NCBI GenBank assembly: GCA_003427395.1
Contig: BFEA01000203.1
Coordinates: forward strand, 1,406,651-1,432,577
From: Chara braunii
Taxonomy: Eukaryota; Streptophyta; Charophyceae; Charales; Characeae
Length of the DNA stretch: 25,927 nucleotides
Direction: 5' to 3'
Position numbers and translations under genes: made by a program. Positions 1 to 8,995 of this stretch are shown in pieces. The notes beneath the pieces are model-generated. The model was not told the DNA's origin. It searched no databases and saw nothing but the letters and a program-made list of their open reading frames with translations. The first letter of the stretch is position 1. Every line of letters begins with the position of its first letter.

Positions 1-20
1 AAAAAAAAAAAAAAAAAAAA
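1..20 (+). repeat. Poly-A run at the window start
   Basis: The window opens with 20 consecutive A. It may be the truncated A tail of a retroposed element lying to the left, or a simple homopolymer. No coding sequence adjoins it. Confidence 0.9.
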
Positions 21-1007
21 GACAAGTTGATAACCATCTACATTTGAATAGCTAATTTATTTTCGTCATGTGCGATAAACTAAGTTCAGATCCGCACAGA
101 CGCTAGCAAGGGTTGTCATGTTTTGTCAAAGACCAGAAACAGAGGTCAAAAGGCATGTTGTCCCATGCCTGAGAAATGTCTGAGAAAGTGCCCAGGGTCA
201 AGGGGTACGGGGGTCTGAGTCAAAAGCTGTGCCCGTCCGGTACCCCAACGTGAGACAGTTGACTCTTGGAAAATCAAGAGTCAACCCCAGCACAGCAGGG
301 GATTCCAGGCCCTGAGTCAAAGGCAACCCGTTGGTCAGCCACGGCGGTCGATCAGATGCACATCAATGGCTGTCTGCAGGGGTATCGGGAAGCTTCCAGT
401 CCCGACTGGGAAAAGGTACCGCTGCTTCGAGGCTGCATCCAGGTCGTCGAGACCGGGCAAATCTGGAACGTCGACACCGTCAAAAGGGGGACCGGTCCAC
501 GCCAGTCAACGCTAGTCGATGCGACAAAAGGAATGCCAGACACTGGGGAAAGCACTCTGCCTTGCGCTGGCTTGATGCTACTAGTGTTGTGTCGCGAGGC
601 TGCTGGAGCTGGATGCTGGCACCAGATGCTGGAAGTGGGCGCCAGCCTGGAGGTAGATGATGTTGGTGCGGCCATAGCCGTATAGATGTAGATAGGTGAG
701 ATGAGTATTGGCGAGGAGGGGGAGGATCAGGGCTGTGAGACTGACGAGAGTTGTGGGAAAGATCGGCGACGACACGTGTGATCTGCTGCTGCCTCCACGA
801 AGGTGAGGAAGTGCTGCGCCATCCTCCATGTCTGGTTGCTGACGTGGAGGGAGGATGGGCGCCCTGTTATGATCTGTGCAGTGATTGATATGTCAGAGGA
901 CGTCAGACGGAATATGCATTGCTGAGGTCGCAACAGGGGAGAAGCCCGACGTGGGAGTGGGAGAGAGAGGGAGACATACATGTACTATTGATTATCATTG
1001 AGACTCT
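21..1007. other. Unassigned sequence, no supported gene
   Basis: About 1 kb with no recognisable domain. The open frames here (the longest is 139 codons at 266-685) overlap one another on both strands, show no family motif and have no convincing coding bias, so I do not call a gene. The only local structure I see is a perfect 11-bp stem with a 6-base loop at 258-285. Confidence 0.6.
258..285. repeat. Perfect 11-bp inverted repeat (hairpin)
   Basis: GTTGACTCTTG at 258-268 is the exact reverse complement of CAAGAGTCAAC at 275-285, with loop GAAAAT. There is no T-run after it and no gene beside it, so a terminator role is not supported. Confidence 0.8.
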
Positions 1008-1054
1008 CCTCCTCCTCTTCTATGTCTCTTCTCTCCTCTCTCTCTCTCTCTCCT
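1008..1054. repeat. CT-rich microsatellite
   Basis: A pyrimidine tract of imperfect CTC and TC units, ending in a run of about nine TC dinucleotides. Simple-sequence repeat with no coding content. Confidence 0.8.
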
Positions 1055-1458
1055 CTCATGCTCTTCTTTGATGAGACTACACTCTTGAGTTGTGCAAATG
1101 ACCGAGACATGGACGTGTAATTGATGTTGTTGGAGACTTCATGAGCTGCACTGGGTTCAGACTTCGCGATTGCATTATTGACTGGCTTCTCAACAAGTCG
1201 GGGCTCATTACATCATGTGTTATGTAACTTATTTTTTAATATTTAAATGTCTGTTAGTTGAGGGAGAGCACGAATCTGATATTTTGACTGTAACCGTATT
1301 ATAAGTTATAACCAATGTTTTCAGAAGGTACGGAAGGTGATATTTCTTGCAGTGCACTGCCACCATGTTTCCCCGAAGATAACACATGTGTTGCTTTCGA
1401 GTCTCCGACAAAAATCGAGAAATCGAGCCGATGACTCGATTTTTAGTATGTTTTACAC
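1055..1458. other. Unassigned sequence, no supported gene
   Basis: About 400 bases of AT-leaning sequence between the CT microsatellite and the palindrome cluster. No motif, RNA gene or repeat was identified. Confidence 0.5.
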
Positions 1459-1690
1459 ACATGCGTTATATTCGAATACAAGGGATGTTCAAATAGAACG
1501 CGTTCAAATAGAACGCATATGCGTCGTTTTGGAGTGGAAATCACCCTATGAGTTATATTCATTTACAAGGCATTCGAGCCGTATTCAAATAATAAAACCC
1601 CTTATGCGTTTGAATGCATATGCATTGTATTCGAATACAAAGCAACCTATGCGTTGTAGTCGTTTACAACGCATCTACGTTATGTTTGCG
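1459..1690. repeat. Cluster of short palindromic repeats
   Basis: Variants of a word close to ATGCGTTGTATTCGAATACA recur at about 1464, 1548, 1616 and 1650. The core TTGTATTCGAATACAA at 1625-1640 is a perfect 16-bp palindrome. GCGTTGTA and TACAACGC at 1651-1672 form an 8-bp stem with a 6-base loop. GTTCAAATAGAACGC is repeated in tandem at about 1487-1517, with AACGCGTT at the junction. The arrangement resembles a degenerate foldback or MITE-like element. I cannot define its ends. Confidence 0.6.
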
Positions 1691-1862
1691 GGAAGACGGT
1701 CGCCTTCCATAGAAAAATATATTCTTTTTGAATTTGCATGTTGTCTAATAAAGAATATTGCGTTGCATGCCTCACTTGTTCCCTTCTGATCGACATCATA
1801 CTGCGTTGTTTTACTGTTGGAGTCCGCTCCGCTGTTTGATTCCCCCCTTTGTCCTTTCCCCA

Positions 1863-2296
1863 GGTCACTTGAAACTGCATCCAGGGATAGATTATCTGAC
1901 AGGTTCTCCTCACCGAACGCCGTGAAACACATCCCCGTGTCCGTGATTCGAGTCAATCCTATCTGGAACAACCCTCTGAAGGAGCAGCGGAGGATCCTTT
2001 CGGACTTGAAACGAACGCTTACGGGGCCAACTCTCCCACACGAATCGAGTTACGTCACGCGCCAAAAGAGAGCCGATCGGGACGCAGAGATCGAATGTGT
2101 TCGGGGCCTCAAGGACATGACCATAGAGCCTCAGCAGCCAGTGGGGGAAACCAATCAGAATCCCACCGGCGGTCAGCCACCAGAGAAGCAATCAACAAGT
2201 CGCAGCAGGACACCCAGGCAGGGCAAAAAGAAGTCGAGGAATGCAACTCCTACAGCAAAGACGGGGAAGAGCTTTACGAACAAGAAACCTCAATAG
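1863..2296 (+). CDS. Possible terminal exon of a hypothetical protein
   Basis: An open frame runs to a TAG at 2294-2296. It is preceded by a pyrimidine-rich stretch ending in CCCCAG at 1857-1862, which looks like a 3' splice acceptor, so I start the exon at 1863 rather than at an upstream ATG. The translated part is about 144 residues. Its middle is charged and its C-terminal 40 residues are rich in Ser, Thr, Arg, Lys and Gln (including RQGKKKSRNATPTAKTGKS), as in a nucleic-acid-binding or disordered tail. I recognise no family. No upstream exon can be joined to it with confidence. It may equally be a chance frame or the end of a decayed element ORF. Confidence 0.3.
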
Positions 2297-2648
2297 GATT
2301 ACTTTGTCTCTCCCACAGAAACAGACACTAACTTTGCTGATACCTATTTTTTGTGCGGCGGAGCGTCAGCCTTGAGCCATACGTGACCTACATCTGGGGT
2401 GAAGTTCTACTAGCAGCGTTGAGTTTCCTCAACGTCCGAACATGGACGTGTTTGTGGAGATGTGCAGAAAATCGCATCAAGTTTTCTCAACCGCACATCC
2501 CCTCGAAGATGCCTACATCCGGGCATTGTTGAAACTCAACACTGCTGGTGGGACTTGCTTGGCCCCTGAACATCGTTGGTTGCTTTTATCTTTCCCACAG
2601 CCTGCTCATTCTGCTGCAGCACTTCTTAGTTGCTGCAGTGTGTGCCCT
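2297..2648. other. Unassigned sequence
   Basis: If the exon ending at 2296 is real, this would include its 3' UTR. No clear polyadenylation signal, RNA gene or repeat stands out. Confidence 0.4.
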
Positions 2649-2824
2649 ACTGTGTTCACCCGAATACAACGTATGGTCATTTTTGCTGTATCTATAGATT
2701 CTATAGACTCAAAGTTGTCACTAAATACAGCAATAATGAGTCTATAGAATGTATTCTATAGACTCAAAGTTGCCTTTGTAATGACCGTAGGACCGCTCGT
2801 AGGTTGTATTGGGATGAACACAGT
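2649..2824. mobile_element. MITE-like element with 22-bp terminal inverted repeats (copy A)
   Basis: The ends at 2649-2670 and 2803-2824 are inverted repeats of each other with 20 of 22 positions matching; the left end begins ACTGTGTTCACCC. Inside, ATTCTATAGACTC occurs at 2698-2710 and 2753-2765, and its exact reverse complement lies at 2738-2750, so the interior also folds. The element is 176 bp and has no ORF, which fits a non-autonomous DNA element. Bases 2659-2694 match 7033-7068 at about 30 of 36 positions, so at least two related copies are in this window. No clear target-site duplication was seen. Confidence 0.6.
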
Positions 2825-3420
2825 CGACCTGATGATCTAACCATTATTAAGTCCTTAGTGCGTATGATCTGAGGGATCTTTTTTTTTTCTGTTTGTTGAA
2901 TTTTGTTCTGCTTATAATGTGATAATAATGGATGATAAGCTGTGGTTGGGGTGCAGTTAAAAAAAAAAAAAAAAGATGTGCTGTGGATTTTGCCCGCGAA
3001 CAAAAAAAAAAAAAAGGGAGAACATGAAAACAGTCGTTTGGGGCAGCAGTGTCGAGCTTCTGTGGGTGCAGAGGTTGGATCATAATAATCTATTTTTATC
3101 ATGGTAACCGGCCGGACATCTGGACCAGAATCCAGACAGTCCGGTTGTCTGGGTTTGGGTACGGCGTCCGGTCCGGTGGTCTGGATTGGGCCCAATTTTG
3201 AAAAGTTTTTTTTTTTTTTTTGGTGGGGTATGGGACGTTTTTTGGGGCCCTAGGCCGCCCCCAAAAATGCCCCCGGTATTTTTTGGCCGTTTCAGGGCCT
3301 ACCAGATGCCGCCAGACGCCTCCAACAGCTCCCCCTGCTGTTGTACTACGTTGCTGGTTCATCGGAAGAGGATGAGCCCAATTCCGAAGATGAAGCACTG
3401 GCTGCAAAGCGCCACTGAAC

Positions 3421-3423
<3 letters not shown>
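2825..3423. other. Gene-free stretch with A/T runs
   Basis: Contains A-runs at 2959-2974 and 3002-3015, a T-run at 3206-3221, and a GC-rich block (about 3100-3190) built of GTCCGG and GTCTGG words that resembles 3945-4085. No supported gene. Confidence 0.6.
3100..3190. repeat. GTCCGG/GTCTGG-rich block, copy 1
   Basis: A short GC-rich block starting GGCCGGACAT, with many CCGGAC, GTCCGG and CCAGAC words on both strands. A similar block starting with the same ten bases lies at 3949. Likely a dispersed degenerate repeat. No function can be assigned. Confidence 0.5.

Positions 3424-3508
<85 letters not shown>
3424..3508. repeat. (GA)n microsatellite
   Basis: About 85 bases of uninterrupted GA dinucleotide. 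Confidence 0.97.
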
Positions 3509-3512
<4 letters not shown>

Positions 3513-3697
3513 AGTTTCTGTCTTACATCTGGTCCTGGCCGGATCTCACATCTGTTCTTACGCAGATCTGAATAACTTAGCAGTTTAAATTTTCAATTTT
3601 CATATGGTTCAAAGTTCAAAGTTCTGTTTCTTTCTGATTTTCGTACTCTTTTCTGAAGTGTGCCTTGGGATTGATTGGTCTGTTGAGAACTGGTTTC

Positions 3698-3731
3698 AAC
3701 TTTCTAGTGTTGTGAACTTTCTAGTGTTGTG
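3698..3731. repeat. Perfect 17-bp tandem duplication
   Basis: AACTTTCTAGTGTTGTG occurs twice back to back, at 3698-3714 and 3715-3731. Confidence 0.9.
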
Positions 3732-3812
3732 TGTGAGCCTTTGTGGATGTCTGTGTGACAGTATTGACTCTATTGAGCTGTCAAGTTATGAATAGTGAAA
3801 GACGGTAGGTAC

Positions 3813-3894
3813 TAAGTTTCGTCCCCTTACTTGCAACTGCCATTGATTGTGTTTAAGTTTCGTCCCCTTACTCGCAGCTGCCATTGATTGTGTT
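3813..3894. repeat. 41-bp tandem duplication
   Basis: Two head-to-tail copies (3813-3853 and 3854-3894), each beginning TAAGTTTCGTCCCCTTAC, differ at two transition positions. Confidence 0.9.
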
Positions 3895-3944
3895 CATTAA
3901 ACTGACTTCATTTGTGCTTAGTTTTTTTTTTTTTTTTTTTTTTC

Positions 3945-4085
3945 CAGGCCGGACATTTTGTGTCTGGTGTACAGGTCTGGACGGTCCGGGTCAGGTCCTG
4001 TCTGGTTGTCCGGTGCCTGTCTGGATTACTGGACGTGTGGACCAGTCCAGACAAATGTCTGGGCCTCGGTCCAGATACGTGCGGG
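3945..4085. repeat. GTCCGG/GTCTGG-rich block, copy 2
   Basis: A GC-rich block following the T-run at 3922-3943. It is dense in GTCTGG, GGTCCGG and CCAGAC words and begins like the block at 3100. It is partly self-complementary, so some folding is possible. Confidence 0.5.
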
Positions 4086-4502
4086 TGCGGGCCCGCATTT
4101 GCCATGATTTTTATGATGTATTGGCGGGGTGCTGCTTACCCCCATTTGTTGCAGGCGGGCACCTGTTCTTTCTGTTGCTTCAAAAAAAAAAAAAGATTGA
4201 AATCGCCTCTGCGGAAGGGTGGTGACACGCATAAGTCACAGAAATGGTCCAGATTTTTAAAAACTTTAAGATGAAAACAGAAGGTTTAAACGAACACAGC
4301 CCCTCTCCAAAATCGATAGAGTGCAGCGGTCCGCACACTGACAGCCTACCAGCACACCAGCAGAGCACGGACGAGGGAGAGAGGGGGCAGGGAGGTGGTA
4401 GCAGCACATGGGATTCTGAGCACACCAATTTTGCCGATTGTTGTCAATCAGAATGCTCGATGAAAGGTCCGACACAGTCAGCGACGTAGACAGAGTGCCG
4501 TA

Positions 4503-4660
4503 CTCTCCAGGAAAAAGATTACAAAAATCAGGGGAAGAAAAAATTTTGGACGTCAACAGCAATCTGGCAGCAAAAGCGCATCTCTCCAGAAAAAGAGAAG
4601 AAAAATCAGGAGGAAAAAAATTTGGACGCCCAAAACAATCTGGCAGCGAAAACGCACATA
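4503..4660. repeat. 79-bp tandem duplication, diverged
   Basis: Two copies (4503-4581 and 4582-4660) each begin CTCTCCAG and share AATCTGGCAGC followed by AAA and CGCA words. They differ at a number of positions and small indels, so the duplication is older than those at 3698 and 5829. Confidence 0.85.
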
Positions 4661-5681
4661 CTTTTGCTCCCTGGAGGCCCGGGCTGAGTTGGGGCCGAGT
4701 CCCACAGTCCCACCACGCCTGGGATTGATGTAGTTTGCTACAACGCATGTGACATGAAATTACAAATCATGGCCTCAATATCTCCATTCGATCTGACAGA
4801 TCAGCCTGTATATGAGACGCTGGACCCGTTCTCCAGCAGGTGCTGCTCCCCACCAATAGATGGAGCCTCCCCCCCAGGTGTTAGCGATGTCTGCTCTTAT
4901 CAGCATCGTTAACACCGGTGCAAGGAACATGAATATGGACGAAGCACAGAAATCCAGAATGTAAAATCACACTGAAGTCCAAGTAGTCCAAGCCACAAGC
5001 AGATAGCACAATGGAACCGAGTAACCATCCATTTGAGAATGATACAGAAGAATCGTGAGTCAATGTCCATGCCCAACAGGGCAACACCAACAGTATAACC
5101 CAAATGTAGCTCTCTCTTGTGAATGGCGCCAGGCACCCTATCTACTTCTACAGCCTAGCCTACAACTACAGCAATGAAAGCAACCAGACAACTTGACTAC
5201 CAGCGAGTGATGATGTCAACACCAATGCCGACCTCCACCTCCACCAGGTACGTGTCCTCTTCACCCACACTCTCCCTTGTACCCACACAGCGCCATTCAC
5301 CTCCGAAGACCTCCTTCGCCCTTCACCCTCACTGCACCCTCATGCGGCCCGGCTATGGCCGCCAGTGCCTTGCATGCAGGCAGCGCCCTACCGCCTAGCG
5401 CTTGCCTGCTTCACCTCAGCGCAGCGCTGCTCATGCATAGCGCAGCACACTTGTATCCGCGCAGCGTGCCCGCAATGCCAGCATTGGCCAAGATCCCAGC
5501 CCACTCGCCCTGCTTGCCTATATGCCAGTGCTGTTTGTGGGCGGCCTCCCTTCAGCCTGCGACAGGGCCCCAGTGGCTGAACCCAGGCCCATTACAGTTG
5601 GGGCCTGGGAGATGCAGTTGTGCCTCTCTCGTCAAGGCCTGCGGCCAGATTCAGACAGTGGGCCGGTTTCCCTTTGCATTT
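4661..5681. other. Unassigned sequence, no supported gene
   Basis: About 1 kb. From about 5280 to 5680 it is GC-richer and open in several frames at once, a composition effect rather than evidence of coding. No domain, RNA gene or repeat was recognised. Confidence 0.5.
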
Positions 5682-5740
5682 TCGGCCTCTATACCCAGCG
5701 TGCATTGTCGGCCTCTATACCCAGCGTGCATTGTCGGCCT
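5682..5740. repeat. 26-bp tandem duplication
   Basis: TCGGCCTCTATACCCAGCG is found at 5682 and again at 5708. The unit is 26 bp, with a partial third start (TCGGCCTC) at 5734. Confidence 0.9.
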
Positions 5741-5828
5741 CACGTTCAAGAGCCCAGGGCCTAACTAACTCAGAGACCCTGGGCATTTCAGCATTTGCTG
5801 AGATCCGAAACTCGGTGCACTCCAACCA

Positions 5829-5960
5829 ACTGGCGTGCTGCAACTGTAAGGACCCCACTTCGTGAAATGTATGCACAGAGGGCTATTGTTGATTACTGGC
5901 GTGCTGCAACTGTAAGGACCCCACTTCGTGAAATGTATGCACAGAGGGCTATTGTTGATT
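5829..5960. repeat. Perfect 66-bp tandem duplication
   Basis: Bases 5829-5894 and 5895-5960 are identical head-to-tail copies, each starting ACTGGCGTGCTGC and ending GTTGATT. With no difference between copies, the event is recent or the copies are being homogenised. An assembly duplication is the main alternative. Confidence 0.95.
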
Positions 5961-6300
5961 TGCTGGCCCGCCTTCACTTAGGGCGGGCACGAGGCTTGCT
6001 GGGGCCTTAGCCCAGAACATGTACATCATGGCAAGGCCCCTTCTTGAGGGCTCATTCCTCACACCGGTAAGGGCGTGTTTTGAAAAAAAAAAAAAAAAAG
6101 ATCAAACGGGGTCTGTTATTTCAACCTTCCCCCTGCTCACCAGCCAACACAAAGAAACAAAAAGCTATGCTACGAGCCTGGATGCCTACCTAGGTCCCTC
6201 CCGGCTGTCCATTATGTCCATCCGGACAGTGGGAACAGCCATCCATCCGCATCACTCATCCGGGCCAAGCACAAAATCAATTATAAGTAATATAAGATTG
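5961..6300. other. Unassigned sequence
   Basis: No gene. Holds an A-run at 6083-6099. Confidence 0.5.
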
Positions 6301-6353
6301 TTTGTTTGTTTGTTTGTTTGTTTGTTTGTTTTTTTTTTTTTTTTTTTTTTTTT
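6301..6353. repeat. (TTTG)n followed by a T-run
   Basis: Seven TTTG units (6301-6328) run into 25 consecutive T (6329-6353). This may be the reverse complement of a retroposon A tail with a simple-repeat extension. Confidence 0.9.
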
Positions 6354-6693
6354 ACGTTTCAAGAATATTCGGAGTAACCCCTGTGATAAATAAGTTCAAA
6401 TAAATAACAAATATTATGGTTGAATATTTTTTATCTACCTTTGATAGACCCCTCTAAACATTGTCAATAACCCCTGGGACCTTGTCCCACTTCGTCCGTT
6501 GAGGTAGGTCCACGTTTAGTTGTCTACGCCGTGCGACTGTAGGCGACGAAGGAGATGCACGCCCTCGCAATCATCCAGCAGTCTGTTCTTTTTTTTTAAT
6601 TGTGAGTAGCAATGAACACATTTTTTCTTCCAACAAAATAGTACCGAAAATGTCGTTTTCTCGAATGCTACGCCCCCTACTCTCGCCACTTTC

Positions 6694-6737
6694 CGTTGAG
6701 CTAGCTGTCTCCTTTTTTGGAGACAGCCAGTTCAACG
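6694..6737. repeat. Imperfect 19-bp hairpin
   Basis: Left arm 6694-6712 (starts CGTTGAGCTAG, ends CTGTCTCC) pairs with right arm 6719-6737 across a six-T loop, with about two mismatches. Weaker complementarity may continue outward on both sides. Confidence 0.75.
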
Positions 6738-7010
6738 ATCGTTGGCCACAAAAAGCCTCCTTTCTGGAGAAAATGTTCTTTTTTTAAGGTTATTTTATTA
6801 TGTTTGGAGAAATTTTGAAGTTGCTTGTACTTTGCTATTTTGGTGCGACGTTTGAAGGATAGACTATAGCGTTAACTGCGGGAATTCGGCAACTCTTCAT
6901 AGGATCGGAGCAGCTCGAATTCATTGTTGTCATGGGCGCCTGTACCTTTCGACAGTGGTGTGCAGAGGCCCGTGGCATAACGCGAAATGAACAGTTGGTG
7001 TAGAAGTCAA

Positions 7011-7139
7011 TCCGACACCACTACGTTCTTCCCCCGAATACGATGTACGGTCATTATAGCTGTATCTGCTGTACCTTTCAGTCTGAATACATCTAGAATG
7101 ACCGCACGTTGTATCCGGGGAAGAAAGTGGAGAGTCGGA
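7011..7139. mobile_element. Foldback element related to 2649-2824 (copy B)
   Basis: Bases 7011-7068 and about 7082-7139 are imperfect inverted repeats. Shared stretches include TCCGAC at the outer ends, TTCTTCCCC, and CGGTCATT. Bases 7033-7068 match copy A at 2659-2694 (CCCGAATAC...GGTCATT...GCTGTATCT). The outer ends differ from copy A, so either one copy is rearranged or only the inner module is shared. Confidence 0.55.
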
Positions 7140-7393
7140 TCTCACAGTTTGAGGGTGAAGGCGGACCGGGCATGTCGGATGGCAGTAAGTTTCCATTCTG
7201 GGTTGTGGACGTCACGTTTGCCACTCCAATTGTGGAAACAAAAGGAAAAAGAATGAATTGCGGATTTTTTAATGCAATTCTGAATTTGAATTGAATTAAA
7301 AAAAAAAAAAAAACAGTTTCAGCTGTCACACCGTTGAGCTAGGTCCACTAAACGGTGCATGTGGGACAAGGTCGCTGGGATGCCCCTTTGTCC

Positions 7394-7394
<1 letters not shown>

Positions 7395-7442
<48 letters not shown>

Positions 7443-7444
7443 AA

Positions 7445-7480
<36 letters not shown>

Positions 7481-7481
7481 T
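7395..7481. repeat. (AAT)n microsatellite
   Basis: Two AAT blocks (7395-7440 and 7446-7481) interrupted by ACAAA. Confidence 0.97.
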
Positions 7482-8070
7482 TAATCAAATTAAAAAATGT
7501 CAGGGGGTTGTAGAGGTCGGATACGAGGCATATGATAGTCACCTTCGGTAGTCGGCCATGTGGTTATCCATATGGTGAGGTCATTATTCCTTATGGGATT
7601 GGCACAACCGGGCCCTTATGGGCCTTGTTCTCTATTTTCGACGGGTAGGCTTTTTTGCTTTTGCGGCACTTTTTTGGGCTGGCTGCTAGTGTGGGGCCGT
7701 GGGCCTGCTCGATCCGAGGCCGGACTTCGTGATCTGTGTGCCTGGGACAATTTATCGGCTAGATCCTGTTTTCCACGCCTTTGGTCAGTTCAGCGGAATG
7801 GCAGCCTTTGTAGTTTTTTCCTGTACTTGGCATGATTTTCACGGCAGGTACCTGACTTTGAAGAGTGTGGCTACATCTGCTACTTTGTATCGCCTCCTGA
7901 CCCCGGCGGTTTGCAGGGACTCTAAGGACATGGCACTTTCTGATGAGCCCAGCTATCGCTATATGCGAAGCGAGTGAGGCATTCTGCCTCTCATTCTTGC
8001 ACAATGCGGGCAAATGAGCGCACGGTTGATCTGACACGAAGGCGACGCCGGGGGGGTTTAGGTGATCAGC
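7482..8070. other. Unassigned sequence, no supported gene
   Basis: Frames of up to 92 codons are open but show no domain. Nothing else was seen. Confidence 0.5.
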
Positions 8071-8160
8071 TTTACGATTGCTTAGATGCATTGCTTCTGG
8101 CTCTGATCGCTCTGCGCTGTCCCCAGCGCTTCTTCGACGAGTTGTGTGCTCTCCTGCCAC
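8071..8160 (-). repeat. Dispersed repeat, copy 1 (matches 13756-13840)
   Basis: About 85 bp shared with 13756-13840 in the same orientation, including ATTGCTTCTGGCTCT and CAGCGCTTCTTCGACG. Read on the minus strand, both copies give a frame with SKKRWG followed shortly by RAIRARSN, so the similarity holds at the peptide level too. Function unknown. Confidence 0.75.
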
Positions 8161-8995
8161 AACGCCACCATCTTTGAGCAGCTGCGCAGTGATCGTTCTC
8201 TCTCTGTGTGCGGTCTTGATGTCTGTGTGTCGTGTTGTTGTGTGGAGGCACTTTGCTGCTTTCCGTCATCAGTGACAAGATGGGGTCTTCCTACTTCAGC
8301 CAGTTTTCAGTTCTTCTAGAACCTTCATCATTTTATCGCCGCTGATCGGTTTTCATTTTCTTCGAGCTTTGATTGGTTTTTGTCTTATGCTATGTGCTAG
8401 TGTGACTCAGTTCAGTGTTCAGGTAGGAGTGGGGTAGCTATAAAGGAGGCAAGGCACAAGGAATGGCCGATGTGTGAGGCACGGATTGCTTACCTCCTGT
8501 TGAGTCCGCATGCGGGGTGGACGAACTGCGTCGAAGGTGACCGCGCTTGTTTCATTTGGTGCGATTTCGTACTTCATGATATTTTGCGTGCGTAACGGAG
8601 TGATGTGCTGGGTGTACTTTCTTTTTCCGTTCTCATGTTGTCGCTGTCTTTGTCGGACAGTCTTTTCTCTTGATTTGCGCGACAACCTATTATGAGATTG
8701 CACATAGGTAGGTGGCCGCGTCTACGATCTTTTTGTTATGAATAGGGTTCTTGTTAAGTTGGCTTTATGGTTCGAAGAAGCGGACGTTCTCATTCGGGTT
8801 GTTGTTCTTTATGATGATGTGGCTCGTTCCATCAAGCTGATTGTTTGGCAGGAGTAGCTTTTTTCCTTTTTCCTTCTCGTTGGTGTTTGATTCCCGATTT
8901 GCTGTTACCATTCGTTTGGACGCATGGATTTCAGCACACTGATAGTGTGTGTACGTCCTGATCGGAGGGGAATTCTATTTGGAGCTCGGTCAAGT
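8161..8995. other. Unassigned sequence upstream of the zinc-knuckle ORF
   Basis: About 830 bases with no supported gene. It could include the 5' untranslated region of the element whose ORF starts at 8996. I see no LTR, TATA box or splice pair that I would defend. Confidence 0.4.

Larger units (their letters stand above)
3509..4502. other. Gene-free stretch with small duplications
   Basis: No supported gene. A 63-codon frame at 3604-3795 has a hydrophobic start but no other support. The stretch holds a perfect 17-bp tandem duplication (3698-3731), a 41-bp tandem duplication (3813-3894), a T-run (3922-3943), a GC-rich repeat block and an A-run (4182-4194). Confidence 0.6.
6478..7373. mobile_element. 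Putative terminal-inverted-repeat element
   Basis: Ends at 6478-6500 and 7351-7373 are inverted repeats: 13 bases match exactly (GACCTTGTCCCAC on the plus strand at the left end) and about 19 of 23 match overall. The word CCGTTGAG-TAGGTCCAC lies just inside the left end and again just before the right one. The interior of about 850 bp has no transposase-like ORF. It contains a 19-bp hairpin (6694-6737), the foldback copy B (7011-7139) and an A-run (7298-7313). It fits a non-autonomous DNA transposon. No target-site duplication is clear, so the ends are provisional. Confidence 0.45.

Noticed and set aside
266-685. 139-codon open frame, with overlapping frames on both strands
   Set aside because: No domain, no clear codon bias, and three overlapping frames of similar length; looks like chance.
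1459-1690. CRISPR array
   Set aside because: Repeats are degenerate, unevenly spaced (about 28-82 bases), lack cas genes, and the context is eukaryotic.
3186-3575. 129-codon frame with a long Arg-Glu repeat
   Set aside because: The repeat is a translated GA microsatellite, and the start is a T-run.
3604-3795. 63-codon frame with signal-peptide-like start
   Set aside because: Short, AT-rich and contains a 17-bp tandem duplication; nothing else supports it.
5277-5865. Several overlapping frames of 70-163 codons
   Set aside because: GC-rich composition keeps many frames open, and the frames include tandem-duplicated DNA.
7560-7977. Overlapping 91-92 codon frames
   Set aside because: No motif; in different frames over the same DNA.
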